From Rana temporaria (taxonomy: Eukaryota > Chordata > Amphibia > Anura > Ranidae): a DNA stretch of 64,000 nucleotides. This document shows, piece after piece, positions 1 to 10,904 of the stretch. Within the stretch, counting starts at the first letter, position 1. Each line of letters starts with the position of its first letter. Both the position numbers and the translations under genes were made by a program. Location of the stretch: the NCBI RefSeq assembly GCF_905171775.1, contig NC_053491.1, positions 137,266,483 to 137,330,482 on the forward strand, written 5' to 3'. A model generated the notes under the pieces. It had not been told where the DNA came from and ran no database searches. It saw nothing but the letters and a program-made list of their open reading frames with translations.

Positions 1-840
1 AATGTGCAGTATTTTCTCTGCAAGGGATATCAATCGTTTTTATAGCTATACTGGAGGAGAAAATGTATGGAGTGTTATATCAAGCAGATATCCAGAGATC
101 TGTAGGTCCTGTAAAATCAGACATACTGACGTTATCTGTCACTGGAATGACTAGTGTATCTGTCATACCTGTTAGCCTCTATGAGTGACATTTCTGTTTG
201 CTGCTAGGAATTTAGTAGCTGTCTTGGTTACCACAACATCCCATCAGTATGAATCTGGAGGCGATTTATGAATAGATTTATGAAAAAAAATCTGAATTAA
301 AAAAAAGAAACTGTGCCCAGCATTTATACCACTACAGAATCGTTAGCAATGCTTACCGTTTTGTGACAGTATTGAAATTGTGTACATGTGACAGTCTCCA
401 GAACTGGACGGAAACATTGCCTTTTAACAGATAACAGTTGCCTTGACAGGTTCCATTTATTTTTATTTTTATTTTTTTATATATAAAAAAAAAAAAAAGA
501 ATGTATTAATTTAGGCTTGTGAAGGGTTTCAGTTTAAAACCACTGAATACTTTCCTGTTGCATAAAACAAAAGGTCATACAGTATTTTTTATTTAGAGAA
601 AAAGAAAAGCCCATCCCCTGCCATGCAATAAAGAAGGACAATTGGTCTCTGCACCTTTCTGCAGAGCTACAACTTACTGAGCCGAGTCCAAGCTAAAACT
701 CTCAAATCAGCAGGTGTCTCCGATGGGGGGGGTGTCAGACCTCTGCAAAGAGAGCAATGGTCTTTATAAAGCATGCTAGCAGGTTTTTCTTAGATGTGTG
801 GTTCATTTTGTTCTGAATCTAAATTTGTCCAAATTTTCTA
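1..840. other. Unassigned AT-rich DNA
   Basis: No gene, RNA or complete repeat is recognised. The stretch holds T-rich and A-rich runs (about 459-500) and no long open frame. Confidence 0.4.
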
Positions 841-1267
841 CGAACTTAAAAGAATACGAAATAAAGAAAAATAAATTCCAATTCGAATCAAATTTGAAAA
901 CAAGAATAGAATATAATAGAAAATAATAGAATATATAAGACTATAATAGAAAATAAAAGATCAAACAATAGAATTTTATATAAAATAATACAGTAAAACA
1001 TAATTAAAAAGAATAGAAACTAAAAGATTAGGCAAATAAATAGAAAATAAAAGAATAGAATATAAAAAAACTAAGTAAAACAGAGCAGAACAGTAAAACA
1101 AAACAAAATAGAATAGATAAGAATAAAATAAAAAAATAAAAAATAAATAAATAAAATGAAATAGAATATAATAGAATTGAAAAGCATAGAAAATAATAGA
1201 ATAGAAAATAATTTAATAGAATAGAGAAAAAAATACAGAATAGATTAGAATACAATAGAATATAGGT
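841..1267. repeat. Degenerate AATAGA-type satellite, left block
   Basis: This is a purine-rich array built from variants of AATAGA, AAAATAGA and AATATAATAGA, with almost no G or C outside the GA steps. It continues with the same composition at 3686-4050, so one array has been split by the insertion at 1268-3685. The opposite strand reads as a Phe/Leu/Ser-rich open frame only because the array is simple sequence. Confidence 0.7.
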
Positions 1268-1852
1268 AAATAAGGGTTAAAAAGTAGGAGTAGCGCTATT
1301 CTATTAAACCCTTATAAGAGTGTAAAGTTCAATAGTGTATAAAACAATATTGTAATAAATGCATAAAAACATAAAAATTACACTGCCGAAAAAATCCTGT
1401 GCAAAGTGCATGCGTGCCTGTGCAAAAAAGCCTTATAAAATTAAGTGCAAGTCCAAATGTGCAAAAAAGCCTTATAAACTTATGTGCAAATCCAAACAGA
1501 AAAAATGCACCTCATGTGAAATACTGTTCAAACATCCAATATGCATTGATATGTAACGCTCCAGATGACGTCAGGCAAGACGAAACCGGTAGAGTGGTAG
1601 CAGAACGTCACATCACTTCCAGTCGGCAGGACCTCAGTGTCAGCAATAAATGCCTATTTTTACTGCTTAATTTGTGAGTACTCATTGTCAAGTTTTCTAT
1701 AATAAAGTGGTTTAAAATGATAAAACACTATCCGGGGTTCCTTTCTCCTGTATAAGAGCCAACAGCTAACATCACCAGCAGTGCAGGGGGGGGGGGACGA
1801 GAGAGCGCCAGAGGGCTACACAGTGGCCAAAACTGTGAATGCTTCATACCCC

Positions 1853-3162
1853 TCAATGGTAATAAAGTGCAGCGCAAAGACATAAAATTTAAACAAAAAT
1901 AGTGATCAGATGAATATATAAAATTAAGACTCTGATAATGACACAAAGAGAAATCCATAAAGTGCATCAGTGAAAAAAAAGTCCAAAGGTGCTCCAAATA
2001 ATGAAGTGACTATTCGTGATAAACATCAGAAACGGTGATCAACAGGAAGGTTCCTCCACCACTAACTACAGATGGCCCCTCACCTCAGCCATTCGACCAT
2101 GGCTAAGTCACAAAGCTATTGAAAAACCTCCAAGGTAAGTACAGGACACTTCCAAGTTTAAAAGGTGTACAGCAGGCAGCAGGCAGCAGACGGCTCAGCA
2201 CTCCCAAAGACCACGGAGAAATTATATAAAACAAAAAGGGGACAAACTAGTGCTCACTGTCTTAAAACTGGATTTAATGAATGAAAAAATCAAAATAAAC
2301 TCACATTAAACAACACTCAGAGCCGAGTGTAGAGCGTGGCAGCACAGCACGGAGCTCCAGGGCTTCCGGATCTAACACAGCTCACACGTCAGCGTTGGGT
2401 CGGCGAGCGCGTGGGCGCGTGGGCTCTCTACCCCACGCTGAGGAAGTTCCGCCCATAGGAACGTAACGCGTACGAGGGGGAGGAGCTTCGTGACGTCACC
2501 CGCGCTCGCCGACCCAACGCTGACGTGTGAGCTGTGTTAGATCCGGAAGCCCTGGAGCTCCGTGCTGTGCTGCCACGCTCTACACTCGGCTCTGAGTGTT
2601 GTTTAATGTGAGTTTATTTTGATTTTTTCATTCATTAAATCCAGTTTTAAGACAGAGAGCACTAGTTTGTCCCCTTTTTGTTTTATATAATTTCTCCGTG
2701 GTCTTTGGGAGTGCTGAGCCGTCTGCTGCCTGCTGCCTGCTGTACACCTTTTAAACTTGGAAGTGTCCTGTACTTACCTTGGAGGTTTTTCAATAGCTTT
2801 GTGACCTAGCCATGGTCGAATGGCTGAGGTGAGGGGCCATCTGTAGTTAGTGGTGGAGGAACCTTCCTGTTGATCACCGTTTCTGATGTTTATCACGAAT
2901 AGTCACTTCATTATTTGGAGCACCTTTGGACTTTTTTTTCACTGATGCACTTTATGGATTTCTCTTTGTGTCATTATCAGAGTCTTAATTTTATATATTC
3001 ATCTGATCACTATTTTTGTTTAAATTTTATGTCTTTGCGCTGCACTTTATTACCATTGATCACTATTGGGATTTTTATTTGAATGTATCCTTCAGTGCTG
3101 GCTTGCAATTTTTAGGTTTATTTAGTTTAATTTTTCCAGCGCGGAATTTCTTCATTATTTTT
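1853..3162 (+). mobile_element. Inner insertion: near-perfect 559-bp-armed palindrome
   Basis: Positions 1853-2411 and 2501-3059 pair as inverted repeats with a constant coordinate sum of 4912, so there is no indel, and only a handful of mismatches by eye. The 89-bp spacer (2412-2500) is GC-rich. A 103-bp tail (3060-3162) extends past the right arm and ends in a T run. The direct repeat AATGCTTCATACCCC at 1838-1852 and 3163-3177 is a clean 15-bp target duplication, and removing the insert restores a continuous outer element. There is no coding potential. It could be a fold-back copy of a retroelement such as a Penelope-like element, but no protein supports this. Confidence 0.75.
2490..2499. 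promoter_or_regulatory. CRE-like palindrome in the palindrome spacer
   Basis: GTGACGTCAC is a perfect 10-bp palindrome containing the consensus cAMP-response element TGACGTCA. It sits in the GC-rich spacer between the 559-bp arms, so a promoter here could fire into either arm. Function is inferred from the motif only. Confidence 0.3.
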
Positions 3163-3685
3163 AATGCTTCATACCCCAACAGGGGGTGAAAATCTGGTGA
3201 GTGAGGGCTCCAATAGAGCAAGGATTGCTGTGATCACTGTGTTAGCACAAGTTATTTATATGTTCATATCAATGCATATTGGATGTTTGAACAGTATTTC
3301 ACTTGAGGTTCATTTTTTCGGTTTGGATTTGCACATAAGTTTATAAGGCTTTTTTGCACATTTGGACTTGCACTTAATTTTCTAAGGCTTTTTTTCACAG
3401 GCATGCATGCACTTTGCACAGGATATTTTCATCAGTGTCATTTATATGTTTTTATGCATTTATTACAATATTTTCTTATACACTATTGCACTTTATACTC
3501 TTATCAGGGTTTAAAAGAATAGCGCCACTCCTACTTTTTAACCCTTATTTACACTTTTACTCCACTTAGGTAGAGTAATACGTAGAGGCAACTGTTTTTA
3601 TTGATCCCCATTTTTGGGCTATTGGTCCCATTTTTATCTCTGCTAAATTTAATTGTTAATTGCGCAGATTCATATAAACATATCT

Positions 3686-4150
3686 CAATAGAATATAGGT
3701 GCCTTCTGAAATTGAAATTTCAAAAAGAATAGAACAGAATAAAACAGAATAGAAAAAAAGAATAGAATGAATATTGCCGCCTTTCAAAATTTGAGTTTCA
3801 AATGAAATAAATTCAAATAGATTAGCATAGAATAGAACATAAAAGAATAGAATAGAAAAAAAAAACAAATAAAAAGAATCTTCCAAAATGCGAATTTCGA
3901 ATAGAATAATTGAATAGTATACTTTAGAATGGAGAATATTTAGGTTAGGATAGAAAATAAAAATCAATAGACTAGAATAGAATAAAATGGAAAGAATATA
4001 ACCATCTTCCAAAATTCGAATTTCAAATAGAATAATTTCAAATTAGTATACCGTTTTGAATTTTCAGAATTCAGTCAAATTGAATTAAATTCAACCAAAT
4101 TTGGAAAATTCTAATCAAATTCTAAATCGAATAAACAAAACGTAATGACT
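3686..4150. repeat. Degenerate AATAGA-type satellite, right block
   Basis: This continues the array at 841-1267 after the 2.4 kb insertion, grading into sequence rich in AAATTCGAA-like words (about 4010-4140). The arrays on both sides lie between similar AT-rich flanks, which supports one array split by an insertion. Confidence 0.6.
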
Positions 4151-5059
4151 TCCGAAAATTAATTTAACTAAACCAAATTATTTAAATGATTTATATTACA
4201 TTTTTTTGTTCTGCACGTGTCTAGTTTTTTTACTTAGAATTTGGCTTCTTTACAAAATACACTAACTTTAAGAATGCAAACTATTTTTTTGGACTTTCAT
4301 ATTTTCCCACACTTTTGGGAAATGTGTACCAATCATATAATGTACGGAACACGTGTTTCACTAAAGGCATCAATTAATAAAACTTTTTTTTTTCTTTTTG
4401 TAATTGTCCTTTTTTTATTGTTGTACAGTACATGAACATTGGTCATACAAGTTGATAGAAAAAATATATAAAAAATAGTTGTGGAGCAGCAGTGTTTTGC
4501 GTAGAACTAGCAGGGATACTGGAAATTAGATAACAAATGTATTTAAAAGAGAAGTTTGAGATTTTAAAACAAATCAAACAATTATTCAGTGGAAACCACG
4601 ATTGGCTGTGGAAAAGTGGGGTGAAAAAAATATTGTTCAACATCAAAATGTGACACAAATGATAAAAAAAACATAAATGGCAAGCTATAAGTGAGTGTTC
4701 TAGACCCCTTATTACAGGATGGTCAAAAAGGGTTTTTGGAATATCAAATTGATTCCACTCTCAGCACAATTCCACTCCACTGGCCGCTCGAGATGAAACT
4801 AGGATGTGAAAAATGACTCCACAGGAGACGTGGATAAAAGCCTCATAGGTAGTATTTTAATGAATGTTAAAACATGACAGCAGCAATAGCAGTTACACTC
4901 ACATGTTGAAGTGCCTGGCCTATCATTAGGTTTAATCAGCGTGTGCAAGTAGGCTATTCCCTTGGGATGGCATATGTTCCGCGTCTCTCAACAGAGGCTG
5001 ACAGAATCGATTGCCATATCATTGCAGGGCGGAAGCGACGTGTCGCCTATGGAGATTTT
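4151..5059. other. Unassigned AT-rich DNA
   Basis: No gene or complete element is recognised. Short open frames here are AT-rich and have no coding character. Confidence 0.4.
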
Positions 5060-5402
5060 TTATAACTGTAGTTTGTCGCTATTCCACAATTGTGCGCAAT
5101 TTTAAAGCATGACATGTTGGGTATCTATTTACTCAGCGTAACATCTTTCATATTAGACAAAAAAATTGTGCTAACTTTTACTGTTTATTTAATTTTTTTT
5201 ATTCATGAATGTGTATTTTTTCCAAAAACATTGCATTTGAAAGACTGCTGCGCAAATACAGTGTGACATAAAATATTGCAACAACCGCCATTAATTCTCT
5301 AGGGTCTCTGCTAAAAAATATCTATATGTTTTGGGGGTTCCAAGTAACTTTCTAGCAAAAAATACTGACTTTAACTTGTAAGCAGCAAGTGTCAGAAAAA
5401 GG
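5060..5402 (-). repeat. Dispersed repeat (family A) copy
   Basis: It shares long blocks with 7961-8690 and 55388-55618 (opposite orientation) and with the split copy at 37500-38412. A recognisable core word is TGCTGCGCAAATACAGTGTG near 5247. In the 55388 copy the family starts with TTAACCACTTAA, the same terminus as family C below, so it probably belongs to the same TTAA-ended group of DNA elements. Confidence 0.6.
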
Positions 5403-5840
5403 CTTATTCCGCATACAAACGACCGTTTTTCATGTCATGGAGAAAAACAAAGCCTGCTTTGCATACACATGACCGTGATAAAAAATGCTTGAGCAAAGCG
5501 CGGTGACGTACAACACGTACGACGGCACTATAAAGGGGAAGTTCCAATTGAATGGCGCCACCTTTTGGTCTGATTATGCAAATTTCCCTACTCATATTTT
5601 GCTTCTGAGCATGTGCGTTTTTTTCCCCGTCGTTCAAGCCTACACACGGCCGTTTTCACGACGAGAAAAACGAGGATGTGAAAAACGACAAGAAAAAATA
5701 GAGCAGGTTCGAAATTTTTAATAGCCATTTTTCTCGTCGAGAAAAATGCTCTGGAGCCTACACACAATCGTTTTTAATTACCAATTTAAAAAATGGCATT
5801 TTTCTCGTCATGAAAAATGGTCGTGTGTACGCGGCATAAG
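5403..5840. mobile_element. MITE with CTTAT-CCGC inverted termini
   Basis: The left end reads CTTATTCCGCATACAAACGA and the right end, reverse-complemented, CTTATGCCGCGTACACACGA. These terminal inverted repeats continue into a GACCGTTTTTCATG block. It resembles the larger element at 52491-53002. There is no coding capacity. A true target duplication cannot be fixed. Confidence 0.6.
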
Positions 5841-5985
5841 GTTTGAAGAGGTTAATGGCTGGAAAAAGTGATAAGCAGGGGAGTTTTTAAAAAAAAAAAA
5901 AAGGAAGAGATTAGGATTTTGGGGTGGTAAGACAATGCTGTTTATTCTAGTTAGATAATTCTAGCCTAAAATATAGTACAGTAGT

Positions 5986-6047
5986 GCTAGTTTTGTCTGT
6001 ACATTCATAAAGATCTGCTAGTTTTGTCTGTACATTCATAAAGATCT
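5986..6047. repeat. Perfect 31-bp tandem duplication
   Basis: A 31-base unit starting GCTAGTTTTGTCTGTACATT occurs twice back to back (5986-6016 and 6017-6047) without mismatch, which suggests a recent slippage or unequal-exchange event. Confidence 0.85.
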
Positions 6048-6086
6048 GAATGTGGCTTAGTGTCATAAGATTTATTATATTATATG

Positions 6087-6946
6087 TAGGGCTGTTACTG
6101 ATTAAAATTTTCGTGTTCGATTAATTGTTTTTTTTTATCGATTAATCGACTAATTTCCATTAATTATAAACGCACAATATCCACAGACATCTCCCCACTG
6201 TAATTTCCACAGGGGGAGACACTGCCCCCTCTTTTATCATACAGGGGTCAGTGCACCCCCCCTCCATCATACAGGGGTCAGTGCACCCCCCCTCCATCAT
6301 ACAGGGGTCAGTGCACCCCCCTCCATCATACAGGGGTCAGTGCACCCCCTCCATCATACAGGGGTCAGTGTCCCCCCCCTCCATCATACAGGGGTCAGTG
6401 TCCCCCCTCCATCATACAGGGGTCAGTGTCCCCCCTCCATCATACAGGGGTCAGTGCATCCCCCTCCATCATACAGGGGTCAGTGCCCCCCTCCATCATA
6501 CAGGGGTCAGTGTCCTACCTCTCCATCATACAGGGGTCAGTGTCCTACCTCTCCATCATACAGGGGTCATTGTCCTACCTCTCCATCATACAGGGTCCGT
6601 TCCCCCCTCCTCCTCCATCATCCTATTCATGGTGTGCCCCCATCCAGCCTGTGTGTATATGATCCAACTTGTTGCTGTCCGCCGTGAGCCCTCGCCATGT
6701 CCCGCAGCTGCTGTCATCTAGATGGCATCAGCGCGCCGCTCTAGGCTCACATAGGCCGCCGCCGGGTGAACCAAGATGGCCGCCGCTGTGGGAGCTAGGC
6801 CAAAGCCACGGCCTTTCCTATGGCCGAGGCCGCAGCGGAGCTCCGCAGGTCACGTTTTGATGTCACGATCGATCAACATTTTTTTGATCGATCAAAGAAA
6901 AATTAACGATTAATCGAGGAATTAATCGTTAATTTCCGCAGCCCTA
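6087..6946. mobile_element. Non-autonomous hAT element carrying a minisatellite
   Basis: The ends are TAGGGCTG (6087) and CAGCCCTA (ending 6946), followed on both sides by ATTAATCG-type subterminal words. The flanking 8-mers ATTATATG (6079-6086) and TTTATATG (6947-6954) match at 7 of 8 positions, as expected for an aged hAT target duplication. There is no transposase frame. Most of the interior is the minisatellite at 6229-6597; the rest (6600-6860) is GC-rich. Confidence 0.75.
6229..6597. repeat. 27-30 bp minisatellite, about 13 copies
   Basis: The unit is centred on CCATCATACAGGGGTCAGTG, preceded by a C run of varying length. Copies start about every 28-30 bases from 6238 to 6587. The last four carry a CCTACCT variant in place of the C run, so the array has a polarity of variants. 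Open frames rich in Pro, Ser and His across it are repeat artefacts. Confidence 0.9.
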
Positions 6947-6954
6947 TTTATATG

Positions 6955-7960
6955 CATACATATGTTTGTAATACAGCAATGAAATTAATACATTAATGAG
7001 TATTTATGCACCTGTGCACCAAGTGTACTTAAAAATGATGCTCTGATTTTAGCTAGCTTGCTGAAAAATATATGGGAATAGGTCTTCTAAATCACAAATA
7101 ATGCTGGCTTGCTCAAGAATTCTTGACTACTTTAAAGATTAGCAGACATGACTGTATATGCCATTGAGACAGTTATATCTGTATAACTTCTTAACAGCAT
7201 GCTTGTTTCTACCTGTTTTACAAGGAAATGGCAAACTGCTAATATATGCTATGAGCGTTGTATTTAATGGAAGAGTTAGTGCTTTATAGATTTATCTAAC
7301 AGCATTATGGTGTTGCAGAAACTCCATAATTAAAACTAAAAATGGGTGTCTATAGCTTTATGCCCAGATCTTTGTCCTGTGTCACATTTAATCTAGACAT
7401 TCCAGGCCTACTGCCAATACATCCTGCTGTCAACATAAAAAATACATTCCTTTCCTCGGCGAAGGGAAAGGACAGCGTGACCTCAGGCTTTCTTTTAAAC
7501 TTTCTCTGGAGTTCTTTATTATTCACAACATGTTATGTCAACTGCTCTCTAGCACACATCCAACTTCCTTCCCGTTAAATGTATACCCATTAAGGGTTCT
7601 TCAGATGTCCTCTTTTCTAGCAATTAGTGAAACTATATCCTTGACAACATTAATCATTTATTCCTTTTTTTTTTCTTCTCGTGTATTTTTCTATTATTGG
7701 CACTATCATCAGGATTCTTTTTTGTCCTAAATATTTTCATTTTACTTATATGTAGCAGCAGTGGTAACTGTAACTGGGAGCTATGGAATGGTTATGTATC
7801 TCAATAGGAAACACAAACTGTTCCATAACACCCTTTTGACTTTCAAATAGCAAAGGAAATCTTACATAAGGCTAATCACTTTCTCAGCACTGCCCCATGT
7901 GACAATGCCTAAGCACCAGTCACCAAGCTCCCCTGTTCACTTTCTGGGGGTGTATGGGGG
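6955..7960. other. Unassigned DNA
   Basis: No gene or complete repeat is recognised. A T-rich run lies at 7660-7680. Confidence 0.35.
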
Positions 7961-8690
7961 CATTTTTCTGACACTTGTTGTTTACGTTTGTTTAAGTTAA
8001 AATTACTATTTTGTTTTTGCTCGAAAATTAATTGGAACCCCCAAACATTATAGATTTCTTTTTTAGCAGAGGATAAAATGGCGGGCGTTACAATATTTTA
8101 TGTCACACTGTATTTGCGCAGCGGTCTGTCAAACGCAATTGTTTTGGGAAAAATACACCAAATTTTTGATATATGAAAGATGACGTTACGCTGAATAAAT
8201 ACCTAAAATGTCATGCTTCAACATTGCCGACAAACTACAGTACTTAAAAATCTCGATAGACAACTCTTTAATTTTTTTTTACAGGTTACTTGTTTAGAGT
8301 TACAGAGGAGATCTAGTGTTAGAACTATTGCACTTGCTCTAACAATCGCAGCAATACCTCACATGTGGTTTGAACACCGTTTACATATGTGGGCATGACT
8401 TACGTATGCGTCCGCTTCTACGCGCGAGCTTGCAGGGACGGAGCTCTTTGTAAAAATAAAATAAGAAAATTTTTTTTTTTTTACTCTTCCTTTAAATTTA
8501 TTATTTATTTATTGATAATTTTTATTTCTAAGACAAGGAATGTAAAATATGCAGGACAGGTCCTCTTTTGGGGGTAAAAAAGACTTTAGGTCTCACATTT
8601 ACACTTAAAAGCAAAAAAAAATTGGCATTTTACATTTACTAAGAAAAAAAAATGTCCTTTTAGGCCGTTAGGCGTAAGTAACTTCAGGTA
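7961..8690 (+). repeat. Dispersed repeat (family A), longest copy
   Basis: This is the reverse orientation of the 5060 copy. It runs from the TTTTTCTGACACTTG block through TGTATTTGCGCAGCGG to a GC-richer end near 8400-8450. It is non-coding, and the short frames inside it are not gene-like. Confidence 0.55.
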
Positions 8691-8699
8691 TCGTTCCGG

Positions 8700-9640
8700 T
8701 CCTCCAAGGGCATAGAGTCAAGTGGGAGCCATCTTGCCCTCACTGACTTGTGCGGAGCGCTGGGGGAGGTATGGAGTTACTCATTTGGTCCACATTTTTT
8801 CAAACAGCTGCCTGCTCCCTTTTGTGGAGCTGAAGGAAAAGTTTGGATTGCCTCAGTCCATGTACTTTTATTACTTGCAGTTAAGTCACGCAGTCAGGGC
8901 TCAGGCAGGAAACAACCTATGGATTCTGTCCCCCGCACCAATTTTTCACTATATGTCTGAAGTGATCTGTTTTAAAGGCTTTATCTCCAGATCATATGCC
9001 ATGTTGCTCTCCTCATTTCTACCAGGTTTCCCCGCGAGGGTGCTATCTTCTTGGGAAAGGGATGTGGGGGTATTTAAGAAGGACCAGTGGGAAGAAGCAT
9101 TGCTGGCAGTACAGGGGTGCTCACTCAACACTGCATAACGCCTGTCGCAGTTGTTCATTGTCATTGTCAGAGTACACTTTACACCTGCGAGATTGCTTAA
9201 AATGGGCCTGGGTGAGGATTACAATTGCCCCAGATGTGCGCAAGGCCACAGGGACCTTATTCATCTGCTGTGGAGGTGCCCCAAATTGCACCTCTACTGG
9301 AGAGGGGTTCTTAAAACTCTAAATTAGGTATTCTTGGTCAAGATTCCACAAGACCCTAAAGCCTGTGTTTTAGGTATATTGGACGATTTACCACTTGAAG
9401 ATAACCCAAAACAAGCTATTGGTAGAGCCCTCTTTCAGGCCCGTAAACGTATCCTTCAGCATTGGAAGGCATTTGAACCTCCTAGGCTAAGTGAATGGAT
9501 AGTGCAGATGGGATCCACTCTACGCTTGGAAAAATACATATATCAGCACAGAGGCTGGCAGGGGAAATTTGAGCTCCTGTGGGACCCTTGGTTGAATACC
9601 CCGGGGTTGGCCCCGCTGTAATTGGTAATAAAGAAGCAGT
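8700..9640 (+). pseudogene. Decayed L1-type LINE ORF2, 3' end
   Basis: One reading frame (codons in register with 8722) runs about 300 codons to the stop after 9621, interrupted by only two in-frame stops at 9136-9138 and 9325-9327. It reads like the C-terminal part of an L1-group ORF2 protein. In order these are a segment with YLQLSHAVRAQ, then a zinc-knuckle-like CPRC...H..LLWRCP region (about 9226-9285), then the C-terminal block that includes LSEWIVQMGS and ends near WDPWLNTP. Reverse transcriptase and endonuclease domains are absent, as expected for a 5'-truncated copy. It has no host function. Confidence 0.75.
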
Positions 9641-10522
9641 CTGTCTAAGTGGTGTGCTGGAGGGTCACAGGTGAAAGGCACAAGTGTATGACAACGGATG
9701 TTAGTCTTGGACAATCAGGGGGGGAAAATGTTGTTGTCTAGTCGGTGGTCTAAAGGGCTTCCTCCTACTCGGTCTGCCTTTAGGCAAATCCCTGAAAACT
9801 CATCTCCTTAGTGAAATCTTTCCTGCCTCCCCTGAACAGCTGAACTTTTTACTCCCCACACAGTTAAGTAGCCAGATTTTGGGCTACAGCAATATGGAGG
9901 AGATATTGCCTTTATATTCTTCTCTCCCTCAACTGAGATACTGATGTTATGCTGCGCCATTTTCCTCCAGCCAGTAGGGGAACTGCTAAAGCCAAGCAGG
10001 CCCATAAACTTCTATGCAGAGCTTTGAAAATCCTAGTTGTAGATCAAGATGTATAATGGGGCCAATTATAATACAGATCCGAATAGGCACTGTGCAGTAG
10101 GAGAAGTGAGAGATGATTTTTATTAAATTGCCTGGGAAAGTTCTTCATCTTGATGCTAAGAGTTAAAAAGAGGGCACCTCTGAATATTCACTGGTCAATG
10201 GAAGATCATATCAGCGGAGATCTCACCCTGAAACTGGGCATGAGGACATCCGGGGGGAGAGCCCTGCTGCCACGGAGACTGGAGCATCCCATCACCCTCT
10301 GCTTCTCACCGAAGGCCTTCGGCAGAAGACCAAGGGACATCCCCTTCTACTGGGACTGGTGAGATTGCCATTTTCCCATTGCTGATACTACTAGCAAGGA
10401 CTGACTCATTGAGAGGACACCAAATGTACCCAATCCTTGCTGCACTCCATACCGCACTTATTGCAAACCTAGACTGCACCTACCGTGCATCAAAACTATA
10501 CTGTACCAATACTACATGCAGG
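9641..10522. other. LINE 3' flank and unassigned DNA
   Basis: The first 100 bases may be the 3' untranslated part of the LINE before it. A segment near 9775-9835 (CCCTGAAAACTCATCTCCTT) resembles a common frog repeat tail. Nothing else is recognised. Confidence 0.3.
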
Positions 10523-10904
10523 TTAAAGGGGTTGTAAAGGTAAACGTTTTTTCACCTTAATGCATTCTATGCATTAAGGTTAAAAAACATCTGTGGATTA
10601 GTGGCCCCCCAGCCCCCCGTTCACTTACCTGACCCCTCGAAAGTCCTGCGCCGTGAACTAACTTGCTTTTCGGCTCATTCATTGGTTGATTGAAAGCAGC
10701 GCAGCCATTGGCTGGCACTGCTGTCAATCACATCCAATGACGCAACGCATGAAGGTGATGAGTTCTTACGAGGGGGAGCTGGGACAGCCGCCAAGGGACC
10801 CCAGAAGACCAGGATCGGGGCCACTCTGTGCAAAACGAGCTGCACAGTGGAGTTAAGTATAACATGTTTGTTATTTAAAAAAAAATCCTTTACATACCCT
10901 TTAG
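10523..10904. mobile_element. TTAA-ended MITE, family B
   Basis: The left end is TTAAAGGGGTTGTAAAGG and the right end CCTTTACATACCCTTTAG, an imperfect inverted pair. Inside, CACCTTAATGCATTCTATGC (from 10554) preserves an intact TTAA at 10557-10560. At the same point the family B copy at 35798 carries another element. TTAA termini fit the piggyBac/Kolobok type of target choice, but the superfamily is not proven. Confidence 0.65.

Larger units (their letters stand above)
1268..3685 (+). mobile_element. Outer insertion with about 290-bp inverted arms
   Basis: The arms at about 1266-1554 and 3265-3552 are inverted copies of each other, roughly 85-90% alike by eye. Each carries two tandem copies of a 39-bp unit (1421-1498 on the left). 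A 133-bp tail (3553-3685) extends past the right arm. The same 15 bases, CAATAGAATATAGGT, lie at 1253-1267 and 3686-3700. They read as a target duplication, although part of them is satellite sequence. The layout (inverted arm, body, arm, unpaired 3' tail, 15-bp duplication) suggests insertion by reverse transcription rather than a cut-and-paste transposon. The family is not recognised. It is interrupted by a second insertion at 1853-3162. Confidence 0.6.

Noticed and set aside
1359..1556. 65-codon Cys/Lys-rich open frame resembling a small cationic peptide
   Set aside because: It lies within the left inverted arm of the outer insertion and its repeats come from two tandem copies of a 39-bp unit. 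The right arm, with the same sequence, is disrupted. There is no signal peptide.
2871..2910. Hammerhead-like words (CTGATG then ACGAATA) in the inner palindrome
   Set aside because: The core positions differ from the consensus (a T in place of the last core A, GAAT in place of GAAA), so this is not supportable.
6251..6721. Pro/Ser/His-rich open frames up to 156 codons
   Set aside because: They are produced by the 27-30 bp minisatellite, which opens all three frames at once.
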